Source of the DNA: Candidatus Omnitrophota bacterium
GTDB taxonomy: Bacteria > Omnitrophota > Gorgyraeia > 2-02-FULL-51-18 > JAGOUK01
Length of the DNA: 7,182 nucleotides
Direction of reading: 5' to 3'
NCBI GenBank assembly: GCA_020058965.1
Contig: JAGVCY010000157.1
Span: 1 to 7,182 of the forward strand
Positions within the stretch are counted from its first letter, which is position 1. Each line of letters starts with the position of its first letter. This document shows, piece by piece, positions 1 through 6,217 of the stretch. Position numbers and translations under genes: made by a program. The notes beneath the pieces are model-generated. The model did not search any database and was not told where the DNA came from. It worked only from the letters and a program-made list of their open reading frames with translations.

Positions 1-177
1 CTTGACCGCGGCGTCATAGTTTGGTCCGCCCGGGCGTTGGGCAACGAGCACCTTGACTCCGCTGTCACGCAAATTGAGAGTCTGCCCGCGACCCTGAATT
101 CCGTACCCGATAACGCCGACGGTTTTGTTTTTCAGAATCCCCAGATCTGCGTCCTTGTCGTAATAAACCTTGGTCAT
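1..177 (-). CDS. ilvC: Ketol-acid reductoisomerase, N-terminal part (cut by window edge)
   Basis: Ketol-acid reductoisomerase (KARI) converts 2-acetolactate or 2-aceto-2-hydroxybutyrate to the dihydroxy-acid with NAD(P)H and Mg2+, the second common step of Val/Ile/Leu synthesis in the cytosol. The first 59 residues are visible and the rest lies beyond the left edge. They open with [12 protein letters not shown], the usual KARI start. The Rossmann loop GYGIQGRGQ (residues 24-32, GxGxxG) follows, then LNLRDSG (35-40) and the cofactor-specificity loop QRPGGPNYD (47-55). The ATG at 177 is preceded by AAGGAG (185-190) at 7-nt spacing, and the ilvN stop lies 22 nt upstream, so it is the third gene of ilvBNC. 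The specificity loop has Asn where many short KARIs have the Ser that contacts the NADPH 2'-phosphate. The family call is secure; the cofactor is open. Confidence 0.95.
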   Translation of the reverse strand, partial: MTKVYYDKDADLGILKNKTVGVIGYGIQGRGQTLNLRDSGVKVLVAQRPGGPNYDAAVK

Positions 178-199
178 TGTTTCTCTCCTTAAAAATGGT

Positions 200-760
200 T
201 TAGCTGGCTTCTTCGACTTCGAGGACGCGCTGATTTTTGTCAAAAATCCCGAAGGTTTTGGACTTGGACAGCGCGACCTTTCCGGTCCTGCAAATTTCGA
301 TGAGCTCGAGTGACGCGAGTTCTTTAAAAATCGCCGGCTCCTTTTCGATGCTCGAAACAACTCGAACGATCACCCCGGCAGGCCCTTCATTCAATATTTG
401 AATATCATCGCCTTTTTTTCTGGCGGCTTCGACCACCGTTCGCACACGAGAGTCCGGGCTGAATTTTATCAGCATAAGCTCCACTCCGAGCATGTCGTCT
501 CCGGCGATCGGCAGCACGCTGATGACCGGGATGAGTTTGTTGAGCTGCTTATTCACCTGCTCGAGAACGCTTTGAGTGCCGTCCACCACGATCGTCATGC
601 GCGACATCGTGGGATCCTGCGTCTCACCGACGGACAGCGAAACAATATTGAACCCGCGGGCGGAAAAAAGTCCCGATACGCGGGCGAGGACGCCCGGCTC
701 GTTCTCGACCAGCACGGAAAAGGTTCTACGAAGAATGACGGTGTCTTTGATATATGCCAT
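200..760 (-). CDS. ilvN: Acetolactate synthase small (regulatory) subunit
   Basis: This is the regulatory subunit (IlvN/IlvH) of acetohydroxyacid synthase. In the family it stimulates the catalytic subunit and confers valine feedback inhibition. The product is 186 aa. Residues 10-83 form an ACT domain ([14 protein letters not shown], then RGFNI), with Gly23 and Asn38 at positions that bind valine in characterised homologues. Residues about 90-165 match the small-subunit C-terminal domain (ELMLIKF, then GPAGVIVRV and ICRTGKVAL). A tail of about 20 residues follows, rich in Lys and Glu, making it longer than IlvH of E. coli (about 163 aa). The ATG at 760 was chosen because homology begins there and AAGGAA (765-770) lies 4 nt upstream, overlapping the TAA of ilvB. 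The frame stays open further upstream, but that part is antisense-frame sequence inside ilvB. The gap to ilvB is 8 nt and to ilvC 22 nt. Confidence 0.96.
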   Translation of the reverse strand: MAYIKDTVILRRTFSVLVENEPGVLARVSGLFSARGFNIVSLSVGETQDPTMSRMTIVVDGTQSVLEQVNKQLNKLIPVISVLPIAGDDMLGVELMLIKFSPDSRVRTVVEAARKKGDDIQILNEGPAGVIVRVVSSIEKEPAIFKELASLELIEICRTGKVALSKSKTFGIFDKNQRVLEVEEAS

Positions 761-768
761 ATATTTCC

Positions 769-2445
769 TTACGCCATGTCCATGATTTGTTCCATGGATC
801 CGCCGGACGGGATCATGGGCATTACATTTTCGTCCGGAGGACAAACAAAATCCAGAAACACCGGACGATCGTTGATGGATCGCGCCTTGTCGATCGCGGC
901 GCGAACATCTTCTTTGCGCGTCACGCGGATACCGAACCCGCCGTACGCCTCCGAGAGTTTCACAAAATCCGGATTGCGCTCCATCACCGAACTCGAAAAA
1001 CGGTCTTTGTAGAAGAAATGCTGCCACTGGCGCACCATTCCATAAAATGAATTATTTAAAATCGCAACCTTGACCGGCAGCTTATGAATCACGGCCGTGG
1101 TGTATTCCTGAATATTCATCTGTATCGATCCATCGCCGGAAATGCACCAAACCTCCTTGTCCGGCCGCCCCACTTGCGCACCGATCGCGGCGGGAAATCC
1201 GTACCCCATCGTGCCCAGTCCGCCGGAAGTCATCCAGGCGTTAGGTTCATTGAAGTGATAGTACTGCGCGGCCCACATTTGATGCTGACCGACATCGGTT
1301 GAAACAAGCGCGTTGCCTTGAGTCGCTTCCCATATTTGCTGAATGACATACTGCGGCTTGATGGAAAGACCGTCGTCCTTGTAACGAAACGGGCTTTCTT
1401 TTTTCCACTGATCGATCTGTGCAAGCCAGGGCTTGGTGTCGAGCGGGCTCACCAATTTGATGAGTTCCAAAAGCACTTCCTTCACATCGCCGACGATGGG
1501 AATGTCCACCGGAATGCTCTTCGAAATGGAGCCCGGATCGACATCGATATGAATTTTTTTAGAATTCGGCGAAAATTTTTCCAAATTTCCGGTCACGCGG
1601 TCATCAAAACGAGCTCCGATCGAAATCAGAAGATCGCACTCGTCCACCGCGCGGTTGGCATATACGGCGCCGTGCATCCCCAGCATGTCGATAAAAAGCG
1701 GGCTCGACGCATCCATACCGCCCAGGCCCATGAGCGTGTTGGTGACAGGCGCCTGCAACTTCTCGGCGAACGCCTTCACTTCGCGCGCCGCGCGGGCAAT
1801 GATGACTCCGCCGCCGGTATAAAGCACCGGCTTTTTGGAATGCGCGATCAAATTGGCTGCTTTGCGAATCTGGCTGGGACTGCCCTTGACGACCGGGTTG
1901 TAGCTGCGCAGACGGACCTGCTCGGGCCAAATAAAGTCCATTTCGGCCAGGCTGATATCGACCGGAAAGTCGATCAGCACGGGCCCCGGACGGCCGGTCC
2001 GAGCCAGGTAAAACGCCTCTTTAACGATCCGCGGGATTTGCTGAGCGTCCTTGACCAAATAATTGTGCTTGGTGATCGGACGCGTTATGCCGGTCGTGTC
2101 GGCTTCTTGAAACGCGTCGTTGCCGATCATGAAGCTCTTGACTTGACCCGTGATCACGACCAGCGGAATAGAGTCCATGAAAGCGTCCGCAATTCCGGTC
2201 ACGCAATTGGTCGCGCCGGGGCCCGAAGTCGCCAGTGCCACTCCGACTTTGCCGGTTGAGCGTGCGTAGCCTTCGGCCATGTGCACGGCACCCTGTTCGT
2301 GGCGGACTAAGACAACCTTGAGCGGGGCATCATAAAGCTTGTCGAAAAACGGAAGGCAAGCACCACCCGGCAGACCGAATACGACATCCACGCCCTCACG
2401 CAGCATGGATTCAACCATTGCCTGGGCGCCAGTCATTCGTGCCAT
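769..2445 (-). CDS. ilvB: Acetolactate synthase large (catalytic) subunit, biosynthetic type
   Basis: Acetohydroxyacid synthase condenses two pyruvates, or pyruvate plus 2-oxobutyrate, using ThDP, Mg2+ and FAD. It is the committed step to Val/Leu/Ile. The product is 558 aa, normal for the family. Residues 1-170 are the ThDP N-terminal domain, with catalytic Glu50 in [16 protein letters not shown]. The middle domain (about 190-330) carries [10 protein letters not shown] (277-286), the FAD-linked signature of true AHAS. The C-terminal ThDP domain (about 370-535) has GDGS (437-440) and NN (464-465), the Mg/ThDP motif. The end, [14 protein letters not shown], is typical of biosynthetic AHAS. The ATG at 2445 is set by AAGGGAG (2451-2457) at 5 nt and by where homology begins. 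Open frame upstream to 2553 starts inside the promoter -35 box and is not credible. First gene of ilvBNC. Nothing required for activity looks missing. Confidence 0.97.
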   Translation of the reverse strand: MARMTGAQAMVESMLREGVDVVFGLPGGACLPFFDKLYDAPLKVVLVRHEQGAVHMAEGYARSTGKVGVALATSGPGATNCVTGIADAFMDSIPLVVITGQVKSFMIGNDAFQEADTTGITRPITKHNYLVKDAQQIPRIVKEAFYLARTGRPGPVLIDFPVDISLAEMDFIWPEQVRLRSYNPVVKGSPSQIRKAANLIAHSKKPVLYTGGGVIIARAAREVKAFAEKLQAPVTNTLMGLGGMDASSPLFIDMLGMHGAVYANRAVDECDLLISIGARFDDRVTGNLEKFSPNSKKIHIDVDPGSISKSIPVDIPIVGDVKEVLLELIKLVSPLDTKPWLAQIDQWKKESPFRYKDDGLSIKPQYVIQQIWEATQGNALVSTDVGQHQMWAAQYYHFNEPNAWMTSGGLGTMGYGFPAAIGAQVGRPDKEVWCISGDGSIQMNIQEYTTAVIHKLPVKVAILNNSFYGMVRQWQHFFYKDRFSSSVMERNPDFVKLSEAYGGFGIRVTRKEDVRAAIDKARSINDRPVFLDFVCPPDENVMPMIPSGGSMEQIMDMA

Positions 2446-2524
2446 AAGTTCTCCCTTTTCTCTATATAGGCCGTCAAAGCCCGTTAAACAAAACACCCTG
2501 CAGACAGCTTGCCGAAAGACGGAC

Positions 2525-2553
2525 ATTATAGCCGTCCGGTTCCCGTGGGTCAA
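2525..2553 (-). promoter_or_regulatory. Sigma70-type promoter of ilvBNC
   Basis: Read on the minus strand, TTGACC (2553-2548) is separated by exactly 17 bp from TATAAT (2530-2525). This is 5/6 plus 6/6 matches to the sigma70 consensus at the optimal spacing. Transcription would begin near 2518, giving a leader of about 72 nt before the ilvB ATG, which ends in a good Shine-Dalgarno. I see no leader peptide with Ile/Val/Leu codon runs and no clear terminator hairpin in this leader, so attenuation is not supported. The start site is inferred by position only. Confidence 0.78.
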
Positions 2554-2562
2554 ACAGTCAAA

Positions 2563-2581
2563 TCGATAGTCGATCGATAGT
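2563..2581. repeat. 11-bp-phased direct repeat upstream of the ilv promoter
   Basis: TCGATAGT occurs at 2563-2570 and again at 2574-2581, exactly 11 bp apart, so both copies lie on the same face of the helix. The block ends 9 bp upstream of the ilvB -35 box, about -45 to -63 from the inferred start. A second small duplication, TTTGAC twice 8 nt apart on the minus strand (2562-2549), runs into the -35 box. The placement fits an activator or regulator site, but no known operator consensus is recognised and chance cannot be excluded for octamers. Confidence 0.45.
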
Positions 2582-2673
2582 AGTGAGCGAAAAGAGATGG
2601 TACATTACGGAGGAATATGTTGTAGAATTTGATTTTGGTAAAAACTAACTCGTTCAAGAGGGGCAACACAATC

Positions 2674-3276
2674 ATGGGACATTCTTCATCCGTCCGCCGC
2701 ATCTTTCTGCTGTCGGTCCTTTCCGCTCTCACGGTGGCGGCTGTTTTGGCCGCCCCACCCGCTCGGGCCGAGGACGCTCATTCTTCCATTGAGGACGCCG
2801 ACGCTAAGCTCTCCGCTGAGATCACCAAATTAAAAATGGGCATTCTGAACCAGACCACCGCGCCGGTCCAGACCGTTTCAGCCCCGGCGGCGGTCTCGTC
2901 GCCAGTATCGCCGGCTCCGACACGGGTCGAAATACCGAATCGCGTAAAAGCACCGACTCCTACCGCGGTATCCTCCACGACGCGGCCGATCTCCGCGGAA
3001 CCGGTGAAACCGTTGTATTTTGCGGTGAGTCCAAGCCAGGGCTCGACAATCTCGGGTGTCGTTAAGATCATGATCGACTGCCTTCCGGACTACACTGATA
3101 TAGCTTATGTCCAATTTGGCGATGGCGGTCCCCGGTCGAGTTTTGGGAACACCTTTACCTACAAACTGGACACGACGGCCTTTCCGAACGGCGAATATGC
3201 GCTCAAAGTTAAAGCGGTCAGCAAAAAAGGCGCGTTGGCACTGGCTCAGACCTGCACTTGGAATATAGAGAATTAG
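2674..3276 (+). CDS. Exported protein with one Ig-like (Big_7-type) domain
   Basis: A 200-aa protein of unknown function. Residues 1-32 form a type I signal peptide: positive n-region (VRR), hydrophobic core FLLSVLSALTVAAVLAA and an ARA cleavage site before ED. Residues 33-60 are charged and probably helical. Residues 61-115 form a Pro/Ala/Thr/Val/Ser-rich linker. Residues 116-199 resemble a bacterial Ig-like domain of the Big_7 kind: SPSQGSTISGVVKI, IAYVQFGDGG, then YKLDTTAFPNGEYALKVKA. Cys136 and Cys194 could form a disulfide outside the cytoplasm. The ATG at 2674 has AAGAGGGG (2656-2663) upstream at 10 nt and puts the signal peptide at the N-terminus. A TTG in frame at 2629 is possible but has no well-spaced Shine-Dalgarno. 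The gene is alone on the plus strand, divergent from ilvB and convergent with the gene ending at 3302. It may bind a surface ligand or other envelope protein; the role is unknown. Confidence 0.85.
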   Translation: MGHSSSVRRIFLLSVLSALTVAAVLAAPPARAEDAHSSIEDADAKLSAEITKLKMGILNQTTAPVQTVSAPAAVSSPVSPAPTRVEIPNRVKAPTPTAVSSTTRPISAEPVKPLYFAVSPSQGSTISGVVKIMIDCLPDYTDIAYVQFGDGGPRSSFGNTFTYKLDTTAFPNGEYALKVKAVSKKGALALAQTCTWNIEN

Positions 3277-3301
3277 ACTCGCCTATGGGCCGGATCGAGA
3301 G

Positions 3302-3700
3302 TTAGTTTGATTTTTTTACGTAAAAATTAAAACTGCGCGCAAGCTCTCCGTCGAGAAGAACTTCCACCCAGTATTTGCCGAGGCGGGGAAACTTAACATT
3401 GCGGAATTGAGAAACGACATTATGAAGATGGTCCATCGACCCGAGCTCAAAAGGAACGGGGTTGGATTGCACGACGAGCTCGCTGGTTTCTGCGCACAGA
3501 ATACGAGTCTGCTCAGTGAACTTTCCTTCGCCCTTACCCCACCGATTTACGACCACAAACTTTTTATGGATTACGGGTGTTTCCGCCGCGGCGATATTAT
3601 CAAAAAGCCCTATCAGGATGAACTTTCCGTTGTTCTCCACGCGCAAGTCGTCACACAGCAGCGTAAATTGGAGGTCCGGCCGTATGGTTTCACGATTCAT
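3302..3700 (-). CDS. Conserved hypothetical protein, DUF6941-like
   Basis: A 132-aa, probably all-beta cytosolic protein with no signal peptide or membrane segment. The N-terminal signature PDLQFTLLCDDLRVENNGKF, followed by LIGLFDNI (residues 8-36), and the C-terminal pattern FPRLGKYWVEVLLDGEL followed by SFNFYV (104-128) match my memory of small bacterial proteins of the DUF6941 kind. These are of unknown function. That family name needs a profile search. The ATG at 3700 has AAGGAG (3709-3714) upstream at 8 nt. This Shine-Dalgarno lies inside the last codons of thrH, and the thrH stop and this start share one base (TGATG), so translation is probably coupled. An upstream in-frame start at 3739 was rejected because it lies inside thrH and lacks homology. 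Last gene of the minus-strand cluster; it converges with the Ig-like gene, leaving 25 nt between the stops. Confidence 0.85.
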   Translation of the reverse strand: MNRETIRPDLQFTLLCDDLRVENNGKFILIGLFDNIAAAETPVIHKKFVVVNRWGKGEGKFTEQTRILCAETSELVVQSNPVPFELGSMDHLHNVVSQFRNVKFPRLGKYWVEVLLDGELARSFNFYVKKSN

Positions 3701-4305
3701 CAAAATAACTCCTTGCTCAGGCGTGCATAGGTCTGACACACCGGTATCCGCGGGTAACGGTCTGAGATGCTCTTGGGTGGTCTAAAAAAGACTCCTCTGT
3801 CCGAGGCTTGAATCATCGTCACATCATTAAACGAATCACCCGCGGCGACCACTTCAAAGTTAAGATTGCGCAAGGCGCGGACGGCATGCTCCTTGCCGTT
3901 ATTCAGCCGCATGAGATGCTTGGTGATAAAACCGGCTTTGTCGGTTCGCAGCGAATTGCAAAAAATAGTCGGCCAGCCCAGTTGCTTCATGAGCGGTACG
4001 GCAAATTGCTCGAAGGTGTCGGACAGGATGATGACCTGGTGGCGGGAGCGCGCGTCATTCATAAATTTCGCGGCCCCTGGCAAAGGACCCAAGCCGGAAA
4101 TGATTTTTTGGATCTGCGGCAGACGAATGTTGCGGCGCTTCAGCAAGTCGATCCTAAACCGCATCAGCTTGTCATAATCGGGCTCATCGCGCGTGGTGCG
4201 GCGGAGTTCCGCGATCTGGGTTTTTTCCGCCACCGCGACCCAGATCTCGGGGACCAAAACCCCTTCGAGATCCAGGCAGATGATGCGGGAGCGCGGCGCG
4301 GTCAT
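3700..4305 (-). CDS. thrH: ThrH-family HAD enzyme: phosphoserine phosphatase / homoserine phosphotransferase
   Basis: A 201-aa HAD-superfamily enzyme that matches Pseudomonas ThrH almost end to end. ThrH dephosphorylates phosphoserine and can pass the phosphate to homoserine, linking serine and threonine synthesis. Motif I is CLDLEGVLVPEIW, with nucleophile Asp12 and Glu14 (DLE instead of DxD, as in ThrH). TTRDEPDYDKLM (37-48) is the ThrH cap signature. Motif II is VIILSDTF (Ser95), motif III Lys138 in NGKEHAV, and motif IV GDSFND (156-161). No key residue is missing. The ATG at 4305 overlaps the upstream OmpA-LysM stop by 4 nt (ATGA). I see no Shine-Dalgarno before it, so expression probably depends on translational coupling. 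The 3' end overlaps the DUF6941-like start by one base. The family call is firm; in vivo substrate preference is inferred from the family. Confidence 0.93.
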   Translation of the reverse strand: MTAPRSRIICLDLEGVLVPEIWVAVAEKTQIAELRRTTRDEPDYDKLMRFRIDLLKRRNIRLPQIQKIISGLGPLPGAAKFMNDARSRHQVIILSDTFEQFAVPLMKQLGWPTIFCNSLRTDKAGFITKHLMRLNNGKEHAVRALRNLNFEVVAAGDSFNDVTMIQASDRGVFFRPPKSISDRYPRIPVCQTYARLSKELF

Positions 4306-5309
4306 TCGACCGGGATCAGGATTTTTTGTCCGGGACGCAGCTTGTTGGGATTTTTGATCTTGTCTTTGTTGAAGTCGTACAGGAACTGCCAGCGATTCTG
4401 CGAGCCCAATTCTCGCTGCGCGATCCTTGCCAGCGAATCACCTTCCTTGATGATGTATTCGCGGGTTGAAACTTTAACTTCCGACTCGATATTTTTTTGC
4501 GTCTGCGTCATATAAACATTGTCTTGGATCTGCACCGCGTTTTCGCCAGGCGGGGGGCCCTGATGCGGCATCATGATCTCTTCGACTTCCGCGACCACGA
4601 ACTGTGCGTTGCGATCTTTCTGCATTCCAACCAGGTCGGTGACCGGCGCGGCCGCGTCCAATTTGCCGCGGCTCACCAACCGAATCCGGTCCGTGCTGAT
4701 CCCATTTTGTGAGAGGTAGTCCTGCACCGAGGCGGCGCGGCGTTGCGCGAGCTTGTCGTTGTACTGCTCAGATCCGCGGGTGTCCGCGTTGCCGGTGATC
4801 AGAACGCTGGCCTTGCTGTTCTTGCTGAGAATGCGCATGCCGTCGTCCAGAATGACCTTGGCGTCATCACGAAGATCGGCTTTGTCATAATCGTAATAAA
4901 TTTTTACATTCTTGATGACTTTTCGGACGAGCAGAGAGGGGCGCATTTCTTGCGGCTTGGCGGGCGGGAGTTCATCCGCTTTGTAGTCTTCAATGATCCT
5001 AAAAACATAGATGTAACCGCGGTTCCCCCACAATCCGTCTTTGCTACGCTCTCCCGGCTTGGCGGGGTACCACCAGTAACCGCCGCGATCCGTATCTTTT
5101 TGCGCCGAGGGAGTGGCGTCCGTCGGCCACCAGGAAAAAGTTTCTTGGAGCTTTTTCAAGTCTTTGGGGCGCTGCTCTTCGCGGTAATCCTTGGTGATCA
5201 TCATCGGCTTTTCTTCAGTCGGCGCGGCGTCTTCCGCCACACACGCGGACGCGGACAATCCCGTCGCAACGACACCCATCATCAGACACTTTAAAAAATC
5301 AATTTTCAT
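4302..5309 (-). CDS. Envelope protein with OmpA-like and LysM peptidoglycan-binding domains
   Basis: A 335-aa exported protein. Residues 1-25 are a signal peptide (MKIDFLKCLMMGVV...). The end, SASAC then VAED, allows either type I cleavage or, less likely, lipidation at Cys23 with a poor lipobox. Residues 58-106 are unusually Trp/Gly rich, with two related stretches, FSWWPTDA and GYWWYPAKP, then LWGNRGYIYVFR. Residues 134-241 are an OmpA C-terminal domain: IYYDYDKADLRDDA, GNADTRGS and QRRAASV. Asp176 and Arg191 occupy the diaminopimelate-binding positions. A Pro-rich linker (245-255) follows, then a LysM domain at 284-334 (YIIKEGDSLARIA to LRPGQKILIP). It probably sits in the periplasm or outer membrane holding peptidoglycan by two modules. 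The ATG at 5309 has GGGAG (5316-5320) at 6 nt. A 43-nt... gap of 45 nt separates it from the Nudix gene, and its stop overlaps the thrH start. The exact role is unknown. Confidence 0.92.
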   Translation of the reverse strand: MKIDFLKCLMMGVVATGLSASACVAEDAAPTEEKPMMITKDYREEQRPKDLKKLQETFSWWPTDATPSAQKDTDRGGYWWYPAKPGERSKDGLWGNRGYIYVFRIIEDYKADELPPAKPQEMRPSLLVRKVIKNVKIYYDYDKADLRDDAKVILDDGMRILSKNSKASVLITGNADTRGSEQYNDKLAQRRAASVQDYLSQNGISTDRIRLVSRGKLDAAAPVTDLVGMQKDRNAQFVVAEVEEIMMPHQGPPPGENAVQIQDNVYMTQTQKNIESEVKVSTREYIIKEGDSLARIAQRELGSQNRWQFLYDFNKDKIKNPNKLRPGQKILIPVE

Positions 5310-5354
5310 GGTTTTCTCCCGCTAGAGGTTGCTCAAAAATTACGGCATATTCTA

Positions 5355-5792
5355 TCATTCGACCGCTCCGTCCGCTAGTTTGGACTGCACTTGGTCCAAA
5401 ACCCGCCGTGTTTCTTCATAGGTCACACGCCGGCCCGCCTCGGCATAATTGAGCCAGGCAAAATCCCTTACCTCTTCCGGCTGGATCGTAACCGCGGACG
5501 CCTGAACCCATCCCAAAAAATAAGTCACCGTTTTTTCCGTGTCCCGACCGCGCTTCACCGTGTCGTAATGCTCGATAAAAACTATTTTTTCCCGGATCTC
5601 CACCTGACGAATTCCGGTTTCTTCCGCCAATTCGCGCCGCGCCGTTTGCACCGGCGTTTCGCCGGGTTCCGCGTGTCCTTTTGGAAACGCCCAGTGGCCC
5701 GCACGATGCTGGATCAGAAGATACAGATCCCCCTTGGGTGTCCGGCGCACCGGAACCACCCCGAAGGAATAATCACGGACGGGTTGTGTCAC
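5355..5792 (-). CDS. Nudix hydrolase, diadenosine tetraphosphatase-like
   Basis: A 145-aa cytosolic Nudix protein. The Nudix box is complete at residues 39-61: G-x5-E-x7-RELAEETGI, with the metal-binding glutamates at 54, 57 and 58. The preceding HWAFPKGHAEPGE and the C-terminal FAWLNYAEAGRRVTYEETR resemble the asymmetric bis(5'-nucleosyl)-tetraphosphatase (Ap4A hydrolase, NUDT2-like) group, so hydrolysis of dinucleoside polyphosphates is the best guess; other nucleotide substrates are possible. I chose the GTG at 5792, which overlaps the upstream VOC stop by 4 nt (GTGA) and gives the usual length. A GTG at 5831 would add 13 residues lying within the VOC gene and with no homology. There is no strong Shine-Dalgarno, so translational coupling is likely. 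The fold is certain, the substrate not. Confidence 0.9.
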   Translation of the reverse strand: MTQPVRDYSFGVVPVRRTPKGDLYLLIQHRAGHWAFPKGHAEPGETPVQTARRELAEETGIRQVEIREKIVFIEHYDTVKRGRDTEKTVTYFLGWVQASAVTIQPEEVRDFAWLNYAEAGRRVTYEETRRVLDQVQSKLADGAVE

Positions 5793-6202
5793 GCGGATGC
5801 TTTCAGGATGAGATCGGGATTTTTGTACCACTTGAACTCGAGAAGATTATTTGACGGGTCGGTTAAAAAAAAGGTTCGGTGCTCGCGGGGCGTGCCCGGA
5901 AAGCGGTGGAATGCTTCCTCGAAAAACGGAAGATTTTGGGTGACGGCGCTCGCGAGCAAGCGTTCAAAATCGCCCTCCCGATCAAAGATCACGCCGAAAT
6001 GCCTCGGGTACATCGTCACCTTTGAGGACACATCCGCGGGGCTCATGTGAGCCACCGCCTGATGCCCCCAAAGGTTGATGATGCAGCGGTTTTTTTCGAT
6101 CAGGTCGATCCGACAGCCGAGTTTATCCCGGTAATAACTCACGGTCGAGTCCACATCCTTCACCGGAAAAGCCATATGAAACATCGGCCTCGCGTCGGAC
6201 AT
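5789..6202 (-). CDS. VOC (glyoxalase/bleomycin-resistance fold) family protein
   Basis: A 137-aa protein of the vicinal oxygen chelate superfamily, which covers glyoxalases, extradiol dioxygenases and bleomycin or fosfomycin resistance proteins. It shows two beta-alpha-beta-beta-beta modules. The first starts FHMAFPVKDVDSTVSYYRDKLGC (residues 8-30, given here as its run of key residues HMAFPV, SYYRDKLG). The second includes HFGVIF (68-73) and FFLTDPSNNLLEFKWY (111-126). His9, His68 and Glu122 sit at the usual metal-ligand positions; GHQAVAHM (46-53) is common in one dioxygenase-like VOC subgroup. The ATG at 6202 has only a weak GGGG (6207-6210) at 4 nt. Met7 (6184) behind GCGAGG is an alternative start. 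The gene lies 15 nt after the Cys-rich gene, and its end overlaps the Nudix start. The substrate cannot be read from the sequence. Confidence 0.88.
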   Translation of the reverse strand: MSDARPMFHMAFPVKDVDSTVSYYRDKLGCRIDLIEKNRCIINLWGHQAVAHMSPADVSSKVTMYPRHFGVIFDREGDFERLLASAVTQNLPFFEEAFHRFPGTPREHRTFFLTDPSNNLLEFKWYKNPDLILKASA

Positions 6203-6217
6203 AAAACCCCGAGCGGT

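Noticed and set aside
398..1012. Plus-strand open frame across ilvN and the end of ilvB
   Set aside because: Antisense to two certain genes, with no motif and no ribosome binding site worth noting.
761..1027. N-terminal extension of ilvN into ilvB
   Set aside because: The frame is open but homology and the Shine-Dalgarno both put the start at 760.
1318..2259. 313-codon open frame on the plus strand, antisense to ilvB
   Set aside because: It lies wholly within a certain ilvB gene, its translation is rich in Arg/His/Asp as expected of an antisense shadow, and no domain is recognisable.
2446..2553. 36-codon N-terminal extension of ilvB
   Set aside because: Its first codons coincide with the -35 and -10 boxes, upstream of the inferred transcription start, and the family start is at 2445.
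2623..2628. TAGAAT as a stand-alone -10 box for the Ig-like gene
   Set aside because: No acceptable -35 hexamer lies 16-18 bp upstream, so it is not listed as a promoter and is kept only as part of a comparison in the findings.
3278..3317. Possible terminator for the Ig-like gene: CTCGCC paired with GG-at-CGAG, then a T7 run
   Set aside because: The stem is short, bulged and about 11 nt from the T run, which lies inside the convergent gene. It is too weak to annotate.
3313..3326. Perfect 14-bp palindrome TTTTTACGTAAAAA
   Set aside because: It encodes the last codons of the DUF6941-like gene (Phe-Tyr-Val-Lys-Lys region), is AT only at the arms and has no loop; likely coincidental.
3808..4515. 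Plus-strand open frame antisense to thrH and the OmpA-LysM gene
   Set aside because: It spans the overlap of two conserved genes on the other strand and has a shadow-like composition. The same applies to 4743-5294 and 5391-6050.
5793..5831. Earlier GTG start for the Nudix gene
   Set aside because: It would overlap the VOC gene by 43 nt and add 13 residues without family resemblance; the GTGA overlap at 5792 is the simpler start.
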